A DNA stretch of 64,000 nucleotides from Paraphoma chrysanthemicola (lineage: Eukaryota > Ascomycota > Dothideomycetes > Pleosporales > Phaeosphaeriaceae). The notes beneath the pieces were generated by a model. That model was not told the DNA's origin, did not search any database, and was given only the letters and a program-made list of their open reading frames with translations. This document shows positions 56,826 to 64,000 of the stretch, one piece after another (the first letter of the stretch is position 1; the number at the start of each line of letters is the position of its first letter). Made by a program: the position numbers and the translations under genes. Location: the NCBI GenBank assembly GCA_020744225.1, contig JAGMWG010000011.1, positions 186,001-250,000 of the forward strand, read 5' to 3'.

Positions 56826-58335
56826 TCAACCCCCAATGCCTGGCGCTCTGACATACAGACTCTTAATCTCCAAGTAATGATCCATGCTCTCCAGCAAACT
56901 TTCTCTCCCCGTCCCACTCCCCTTCCATCCTCCAAACGGCAAATCCCAACAGCCCGTCGGACTCGTGCAATTGATGCCCACCATGCCGCTCTCCAACTTC
57001 TTGCCCACTCTGACCGCGCGCTCTAAATCTTTGGTGTAAAGAGCAGCGTACAGACCGAATTCGGTGTCGTTGGCTTTGGTAATGGCCTCTTCTTCGGATT
57101 TAAAAGTGTTAACTATGACGACAGGGCCGAAGATTTCTTCCTTGGCTATGCGCGATTGCTCGGATACGTCGGTGAATATAACGGGCGAAACAAGGAGAGA
57201 GTGACTGGAGGTTGAGGCTGAGTAAGAGGCGGAAGTGTCGATGGTGCTGCCCGCTTCGGATTTACCGAGTTCGATATATCGTTTTACGTTCTCGTGTTGT
57301 GTCTTGTCTGCTTGTGGCCCATGAGTTGTCTCTTTTTGTGTTGGATCGCCCATGATGCGTGCTTTTGCGTGTTTGGAAAAGGCGGTGATGAAGGCGTCTT
57401 TGATACTCTCAGCTACGTAGATGCGGCTGTTTGCCATGCACGTCTGCCCCGAGTTCCAGTTTATGCTATTCTCGGTTTCTTTGGCGGCTTGCTCGATATC
57501 TGCGTCTTCAAATACTAGGGCAGGAGACTTGCCACCAAGCTCGAAGACGACTTTCTTGAGGTTGGATTTGGCAGAGGCGATTTGTATGGCGCGTCCTGTG
57601 CGTGTGGAGCCAGTGAAACTGAGGGCGCGGACTTTCATGTGTTCTGCCAGTGCTTGTCCGGAGACATTGCCGTGTCCTGATAGCACATTGATGACACCAG
57701 GTGGAAAGCCGCATTTCTCAATCCATTGCGAGACCTTCCAAGACGTCAAGGGCGCTTTCTCGGACGACTTGACGACAACGCAATTCCCCGCCGCAATAGC
57801 TGGCGCAACTTTCTTCGAGAAAAACACCAGAGGTGCATTCCACGGTATTATAATAGCCACAACACCAAATGGCTGTCTAAGACTCATGTTCAAGAAACCT
57901 GGCGTGTTCAGACTTGTGTGGCCCTGCGGGTAGGCAGCCTCGGCGAAGTAGTTGAAATGCGTAGCGGCATAGTGCGAATCGATGTACGCCGAGACAGGTC
58001 GACCCATGGCCCGCGCATCGAGCTGTGCAAGTTCATCCTTCTCCGAGACGACCAGTTCGCCCATTTTCTTGAGCGGGATACCCCGTTGTTGCGGGGAGAG
58101 GGCGCTCCATGCCGGAAACGCAGCTTGTGCGGCAGCTACAGCGGCGTCGACGTCCGCGACTGTTGCTTCAGCGACTAACAACCTCGTCAGCACCCAAAAT
58201 TATTGCGACGATTAACATAATACCTTTCGCGACCAGCTCGCCAGTATGTGGCGAGAACAAGTCAAACGTCGCCTTGTCGCTTGCCGGGACAAGTTTGTTG
58301 TTAATCAGCAACTGCGTTTCAATTGGTCCTCCCAT
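56826..58335 (-). CDS. NAD(P)-dependent aldehyde dehydrogenase
   Basis: This oxidises an aldehyde to its acid. Two exons (58335-58224 and 58174-56826; 49 bp intron) give 486 residues. The N-terminus is MGGPIETQLLINNKLVPASD and the splice restores GELVAKVAEATVADVDAAVA. Catalytic residues are visible: Asn150 in IPWNAPL, Lys173 in VVKSSEKAP, Glu249 in FELGGKSPALVF and the nucleophile Cys283 in NSGQTCMANSRIYV. Length and motifs fit the broad ALDH family of salicylaldehyde, betaine or aromatic aldehyde dehydrogenases. A short Ser/Thr/Tyr insertion (TSASYSASTSSHSLLVSPVI) precedes the C-terminal part. There is no targeting signal. The 98 bp gap to the convergent GMC gene and the amidase upstream suggest a shared pathway. 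Confidence 0.94.
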
Positions 58336-59079
58336 CTCGTCGTTGCTCAATCCTAACTCAAACCAATAACAGTCTCCTTCCAAAGCAGTGAGTTCTTGCC
58401 AAATACCTAATCACCGATAGAAGAAAGTGATGACATTATCCCCAACCTTCCCCAACGGAAATTAGCCGTCTAACTCCGAGCCTCGGCGAGGGGCACGTCG
58501 CGATGGTGGGGTCGCACGCAATCTAATCATGAAGGCGAAAAGCAGGGCGCGCCGCTCCGTGCATGCAGCCGGTCGGCACTTGGTACCGCGTGGAGTAGAT
58601 TGCGCGGCTTCATGCTCCCGCTCGTGTGCGTCGGCGTAGGAGGGTGACGGATGTTGTCTTCCTGCATGCGGATGGATGTGGTGCGTGTTGGAAGCACACT
58701 TCCGGATGGATAGATGTAGCCTACGTCTGAAGGGTATTGCTGGCACATGGCAAGATAGGGATATTACGCAGTAACTCAGCGATGAGTTGAGAATTCATCA
58801 CTAAATACATTCTAAGGCTTGTCGAGCTGTGACGGTGGTCTGGCGAATTCCCGCCCAGGGTGCATGATCAAGTTGAGGTGGTTGATGGATAGACACGTAT
58901 TTTAGATTTCGAGAGATAACAAGCCCTTGACTAAGGTACTGGAGTCTGTATGCCGGTCTTGTGTAGTGCGGCTGACAATCTTATCAGTCCTTGAGGCAAG
59001 CGCCACATCGAACGTCCATTGATTCCAGTCCAGTAGCATCTTAAACCACCGTCTCCCACTTCCTCCCCCTCACCTTGCT
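58336..59079. other. Intergenic spacer
   Basis: About 740 bp between the aldehyde dehydrogenase start and the amidase stop, both minus. It should hold the dehydrogenase promoter. No gene seen. Confidence 0.45.
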
Positions 59080-61266
59080 CTAAAAAGCCGTCCTCCCCGT
59101 CTTCACAGTCTTCAAGACCCCCTCATCCGCCAACCTCTTCACAAAGTTATACAACACAAAATCACACCCTCTCTTCACCACCAAATTTATCGTCACCGGT
59201 ACCATCTCCTCGTGAAACGTCACATTCGACTTATACGGCACCTGTCCAATCGGCACCGTAAAATCCGCACATCCAAAAATCGGACAAATGTTCGCTCCCG
59301 TAATCGCCGCACCCGCCGGCCGCACGGCAAGATAGCTCGCACCCGGAGAATCGTTGAGTGTTTGTTCGCGGAAACTGGGTAGGCCGCCAGTTCCGATGTC
59401 GTAGATGAGTAAGGACTCTGAGCATGAGTCTGGAGTGGAGTACTGCAAATTTGACTCGTAGGCTTGCACACCGCGGTTCTTAGTCACGAGGGCAGCATCG
59501 TATGCCGCTTGATTGGTTACAGATTCGTTGAAATTGCGCCAGCCGGGACGACGAGCTGGATCGATGGGTGGAAAGCGGCCGTCGAATAGGTTGGCCCAGG
59601 CTGTGAGGAGTGGCTTGCCGATTACTTCCCATGCAGTCCACGTATTGATCACGCCGGTGGCAGCGTTGAGGGTAGTCAAATTCTTTGCGACAGGATCAGT
59701 CCAGTTCTGAACTGTTGCTGTGAAATTGATGCGTTTGACTTGCATGCCGAATACACGCGTCATATTGGCAATGAAGGCTTCGAGAATGGGTTCAGCGGCG
59801 CTGTTATTGAGGGGAAGGTAGTCGATTGGATAGAGGATGGTCTTCGGGAAGGCGTCGCTGTCAGAGACAACGAGCGGGGATAGTCCGGTGATGGACACGT
59901 CTTGGTGGAGAGGAGGAATGTACCAGTTCTTGGAGAAATGGACCCATTTGTGCGGGTCGCGCGAGAAGACGCCTGCGGTGTCTGTTGCGCCGCCGAGGGG
60001 AAGGACGCGTTCGAGGGACATCATTCCTTGGCTTGGACGTTGACTATACTCGTCATCAGCTTTTCACACACAGCACGGGACTGTGTGACGTACCCATAAG
60101 TCCCGGAAACAGCAGCAGGCCGTCTCATCGACGACCCCGTATCTGATCCAATCGCAAAGTCCAGCCAGTCATACGCAGCAATCGAACAGCCCGCTCCCGA
60201 CGATGACGCCGAACACGTGAGCCAGCCATCTCCTCTAGGGTTGAAAGGATAATGCTCGTCCTGCCATTCCCATGGATTTGCACCCGAAGCAAATTGTGCC
60301 AGTTTTTGCTTGCCTACGATGACGCCACCAAGGTCGATGATTCGCTGAATCGACGGCGCAGTTCCATTTGCTGTTGGCGTGATAGTAGCCCAAGCCTGGC
60401 TTCCTCCTGAAGTTTGCAGTCCCTTGACATCGTAAAGATCTTTTACTGCAACGCGCTCACCAGCGAGAGGTCTTGTATCGCCCCAGTAGTATAGTCGAGA
60501 GGGCACGCTGCGTGTATGTTAGTGCTATCCTGCTCAGGCCTGATGAGATGGCACATTGAACTTACGGAATCATCGGATCCCACATCTTTGGCAAAAAGAC
60601 TCCGAGCGGATTGTGCGTCTCCGCTCCATCTCCCGCATCGTACGCGCCAAACAAAAATGTTCGAAATGTATCTGGATATAGTCTGTACACCGTCGCGAGA
60701 CTTGCTGTACTCTGACCAAGCGTAGCGAGATACGGTCCAACAGGAAGTCTTTCTGTCGGCGAGACAGTAATCGTAGTGAATGTGCTCTGACCAGTAACCG
60801 ATCCATCAGTGAACATATAACTCGTGTTGAATCCCGCCAAGTACTCAATCGCTCCAGAATCCATGCTTGCTTTCACGGACGATGAGATGTATATCCCGTC
60901 CAGGAAATCATAACTCCACACATCGTCACCAGCTGCATACGATTGAAAAGTATGTTCTAGCCAATCTCGCGAAATCGCCGACACATTCGCCTTGATCACC
61001 GTGATTGGCACGGTCGTCGTGCTTGTTTCTGCGGCTTTTCCAAGAACGACTTTCGGATGCTTCGTGTTGGCAAGGTACGATATGTTGCCGAGGGAGAAGA
61101 CAGTATCGCTGTAGGGATTCGATAGGACGAATTCGTACGGGTTTCGCTTGTGGACTGGTACGGCGGAAACGAGGTTGGTGGATGCCAAAAAGGCGGTGAT
61201 CAAGCAGACTACCGAGCGCGAGAATTGACCCGCCACAGTGGAGCAACAGCGGACTGCTGTTTGCAA
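59080..61266 (-). CDS. Secreted amidase-signature hydrolase with N-terminal extension
   Basis: Amidase-signature enzymes hydrolyse amides with a Ser-cisSer-Lys triad. Three exons (61266-60566, 60507-60094, 60043-59080; introns of 58 and 50 bp) give about 692 residues. The N-terminal 220 residues hold a hydrophobic signal (SVVCLITAFLASTNLVSA), a possible Kex2 site (VHKR) and a beta-rich extension before the amidase core. The core shows AVKDLYDV (catalytic Lys), CSASSSGAGCS (cis-Ser region) and GSDTGSSMRRPA (nucleophile Ser; the family more often has GTDTGGS-R-PA). The third splice gives GTYGQRPSQGMMSLERV, the expected continuation. The start is unresolved: no ATG precedes the signal sequence in frame and a stop lies three codons upstream of the first TTG, so a 5' exon is probably missing. 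Confidence 0.82.
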
Positions 61267-61852
61267 TCGCAGCTATGCTTCATCTTATACTCGTTGCTGA
61301 GTACAGCCTTGCCAGCAAGATATTGACGATAAGATGCAAGCTTACACTTCGAGATGCCCAAAGCGGTTTGGTGGGGGCTGGGAGTGCAGAAGTGGAGAGG
61401 CTCGCTTGTGTGTTAGGCGTGCCGACACGCTTGGCGGAGCGGATAAGGACGCAATTGTCTTATCGTGAATCTGGGGACTCATGGGCGGAGGATTTATTAT
61501 TAATATCGGAACTTGTCCGGTTGTGAGGGCTGGTCCAGTGCAGAGGTCCGAGGAGGCAAGGGATGGCGCCAGGCGGTGATTCTAATCCAGTTGGACTATA
61601 CATCAGTTCACATTTTGTGGGAGTTTTGGATGTTGGTGGATCAAGATACTCAACGCCAATTGCGCCGATGATGCTTGGGTCTAGTAGAGGATCTAAGCTA
61701 TAGTCTACAGAACTGGAAAATACAAAGGGAAGAAACAAACGCTTGTCGAGTACATTTACAAGTGAACAAAAAATAAGGTCAAAGTCGACTGATGCTGAGG
61801 GCGAGAATGCGATCCCTCTAGACCAGTTCTCACTGACCCGAATGCTGTGTCT
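61267..61852. other. Intergenic spacer upstream of the amidase
   Basis: This stretch may hold the missing 5' exon of the amidase gene. An open minus-strand stretch starting at an ATG near 61490 (MSPQIHDKTIASLSAPPSVS) ends next to a possible donor at about 61360, but it does not encode a signal peptide and the phase is not clean. Confidence 0.3.
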
Positions 61853-62770
61853 TTATCTACGTCCATACTGCTGATGCGATGAGTATCGCGGTGGCTGATT
61901 GTATGCTGGCTGGGTATAGGCTGGCTGAGTGTAGGTGGGCTGGCCGTACTTCGGTCTTCCTTGTCCATCTAGCTCGGATGGCTGCCATCCCTGTGACAAT
62001 TGTGGATGACGGCGGCTATGATGATCCCGACTAGAATGCGAACGACCACGGTCAGAATGTTGTCGGGCGTTGTAAGAATGAGATCGTACCTCGGGATACT
62101 GTCGGTGCGAGTGTGAGCGTGCCTGCTTTGGCTCTACAGGCTTTGGCTGCTGGATCATTTCCTCTTCGTCGCTGCGATGGCGCCAGTTGTTGCTTGGGGT
62201 TCCCGATAGACGGGTTGCATCCCGAGTCTTGCGGTATTCGCGGAATTCGCGGATCGAGATCGCGGCGGTGTATTGCTCAAGGAAGCTGGCGTGGTATTAG
62301 AATTTGGTGCACAGTGTAAGATGGTGGATCGTACTTCATTGCAACAGAGAGGCCAACTACGACCCAGGAGAGGTAGCACATTGTACCGCTGCATTGCTTG
62401 AGATTTGCTTGCATGACGAGGAATGCGACAGCGCCCCAAAACACAATCTCGAGTAGGCTGATGATAACATTGGCCTTATAGCTGTGCCATCTCCGGAACC
62501 GCTCCACATGGTCGGTCAGAACCATGTAGGCTAAGAGGACGAGAGACTTCGCTCCCTACATGGGTGTCAGTTGAGAAGCGAGGTCATGTGTAATGATCAT
62601 ACCATGCCTAGAGCTATCGTGCTCGCTCTCGTCCTGGGTTGGTTTTTCATGAACAGTCTCGGGACAGAAAGACCGATGACGACGGAAATTATGATGGCTT
62701 GAATGACATGGACCGGCAGCTTGAAGCGGCTGTCGAAGGCCGGCTTGTTGAGGATATCGAGGATAGCCAT
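61853..62770 (-). CDS. MARVEL-like four-helix fungal membrane protein
   Basis: Three exons (62770-62603, 62555-62335, 62285-61853; introns of 47, 49 bp) encode 273 residues starting MAILDILNKPAF. Four hydrophobic segments are visible: VIQAIIISVVIGLSV, ALGMGAKSLVLLAYMVL, VIISLLEIVFWGAVAFLVM and CYLSWVVVGLSVAM. This is the layout of fungal MARVEL-type proteins of the plasma membrane and eisosome region. The cytosolic C-terminus after REFREYRKTRD is hydrophilic, rich in Ser, His and Arg, and ends with a short tandem unit YTQPA repeated three times (with one variant YNQPP) before QQYGRR. Function is unknown; membrane-domain organisation or transport is only the family's usual setting. Both introns were placed by frame and conserved GT-AG ends. 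Confidence 0.82.
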
Positions 62771-63836
62771 TGCGCCTGAGGGTCTATGATTTTCCGATCC
62801 AAAGTGTAATTATTTCTAATTAATGGCGATGAGCTTATAGGGTGCTGTTGTGGGCGTGAGGCAGGCTTGGTGATGAGATGAACCAAATTGTTGTGATGAA
62901 TTGGATTGAGGGCGAGACATGGCCAAGTATATACTGCTCGGAAGTATTTGTAACTCTAATTCTGACGCGTTCTTCCCAGCAAGTTTGTCGACTCCGCCTC
63001 TTGCTGGTGTCGTTAATGATGTTTTGGTACGAAGTTGCGAGTATTGCGAAACCCGAGTACGACGACCACAGTCCGAGGTGCGAGTGCGAACGCGAAGGAA
63101 GGTCCGACAACGCACGTTCGGCGGCCGCTTTTCATTGGCCCACACGCAGTGGCAGAACGTTGTTCCTCAGCCCTATCGGCCCTGTTACCGGGACATGCCG
63201 TGCTGGTAAGGCTTAATTGTGGGAGTTCCAGATCAGCCGGTTGATCAACCAATCTCTTGCACCTGTCTTTGCACTAAGACGTCTCCAAGCATACAGATCG
63301 GTGGAAAGGGAGCCTCAGGGCTGAGCCGCATCCCAGACCACCGATATTCGTGCGGATCGACTCATGCATTACCGCCGTTGTGGAGGGGTTAGGCTTGCGA
63401 GTGGCAGACCCTCTGGCGCTGTTATTGGCCCAGAGTGGTTTCGAGTTCTTTACACATCCAGTTTCGACAACTTTAGCAGCAAATTACCGAGTGCGAAGAA
63501 ATGCTTCTCATGAAGGCTAAGACGTGGCTGAACTGATGATCAGGTAAAAATGCATGATGTCAATCGGTCCGCACCTCACACATCTCCATGGTCCGCTGTG
63601 ATACACTCCATCGCGAAATTGGTGGCTTGCGAAGCATTGCAGGCATGAGAAGCTGCGCCACCAGTGGAGGATTGGATAGCTCGAAGAATAGTCTGGTCAA
63701 GGTGAGGGATGATTTAGACGTCGAAGAGTGAATTGTTGATTTAGTCAATTATGATGTCTGACTTCGAGGAGCAAATGGGAGGTATACGCAGCTAACAAAA
63801 GTCCTCCGTCCATAAACGCCAATCGTGTCTAACCTT
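62771..63836. other. Intergenic interval
   Basis: About 1 kb between the four-helix protein start and the stop of the gene at the right edge. Short overlapping frames only; no motif or repeat seen. Confidence 0.45.
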
Positions 63837-64000
63837 TCAACGTGAAGGCGGTAGCCCCGGTGGTCCCGGAGGCGGCATGTGCGGATGCACAGCTGGCACG
63901 GTCGTGTCCCCTATCAGATTGCCAAGATCGCCCCAGTTCCAGTCATTAATGTTGGAGATCGTAAAGTCCATAAAGTCCATCTGTGTATTTCTGTTGTAGC
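63837..64000 (-). CDS. C-terminal end of a probable regulatory protein, cut by window edge
   Basis: The last 54 codons of a minus-strand gene are open from the window edge to a TGA at 63837-63839. The tail is acidic and aromatic (MDFMDFTISNINDWNWGDLG), then Pro-rich (HMPPPGPPGLPPSR). Such Asp/Trp/Phe-rich tails often end fungal Zn2Cys6 transcription factors, but no zinc cluster is in view, so this is a guess. If so, it might regulate the permease-amidase group to its left. Confidence 0.45.
   Translation of the reverse strand, partial: YNRNTQMDFMDFTISNINDWNWGDLGNLIGDTTVPAVHPHMPPPGPPGLPPSR

Noticed and set aside
1..64000. CRISPR arrays, rRNA, attachment sites, bacterial operon signals
   Set aside because: None seen; the window is eukaryotic with spliced genes.

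Overview
This window comes from a filamentous ascomycete (Pezizomycotina), and I would guess a dothideomycete. The basis is its 47-91 bp GT-AG introns with CTAAC/CTGAC branch sites, and a fungal gene set that includes a hybrid histidine kinase, Dal5-type and NCS1 permeases, a secreted amidase and GH16-type proteins. There is no bacterial operon structure, and I found no rRNA, convincing tRNA or CRISPR array. Gene models were spliced by hand from reading frame and splice signals.

Left arm (1-24.5 kb), mostly housekeeping: a lysine-rich protein cut by the left edge; a SERCA-type Ca2+ ATPase; a hybrid histidine kinase; a gene-poor 3.8 kb; a CorA-like transporter divergent from an acyl/aryl-CoA ligase; a DGAT2 acyltransferase convergent with that ligase; an STK19 homologue; and a TauD-type dioxygenase whose stop codon lies 34 bp from that of a convergent Dal5-family permease.

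Centre (25-35 kb), the most unusual part: a membrane acyltransferase-3 protein, a processive family-2 glycosyltransferase, and an intronless 1041-residue protein that fuses a secreted GH16-like domain to a second acyltransferase-3 domain. Together they look like a locus for making, acylating and binding an extracellular beta-polysaccharide. A possible cupin remnant lies inside it. A secreted haloperoxidase/PAP2-like protein follows at 36.8-38.2 kb.

Interior (38-52 kb), gene-poor: one Ser/Pro/Gln-rich protein with a possible zinc knuckle and two weak gene candidates. It also holds two decayed copies of one ~265 bp inverted-repeat transposon (MITE) in opposite orientation, one still flanked by an 8 bp target duplication, which points to the hAT group.

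Right arm (52.5-64 kb): an NCS1 permease, a GMC oxidoreductase, an aldehyde dehydrogenase and a secreted amidase lie together and could form a small catabolic cluster (import, amide hydrolysis, alcohol to aldehyde to acid). A four-helix membrane protein and the C-terminus of a probable regulator at the right edge complete the window.
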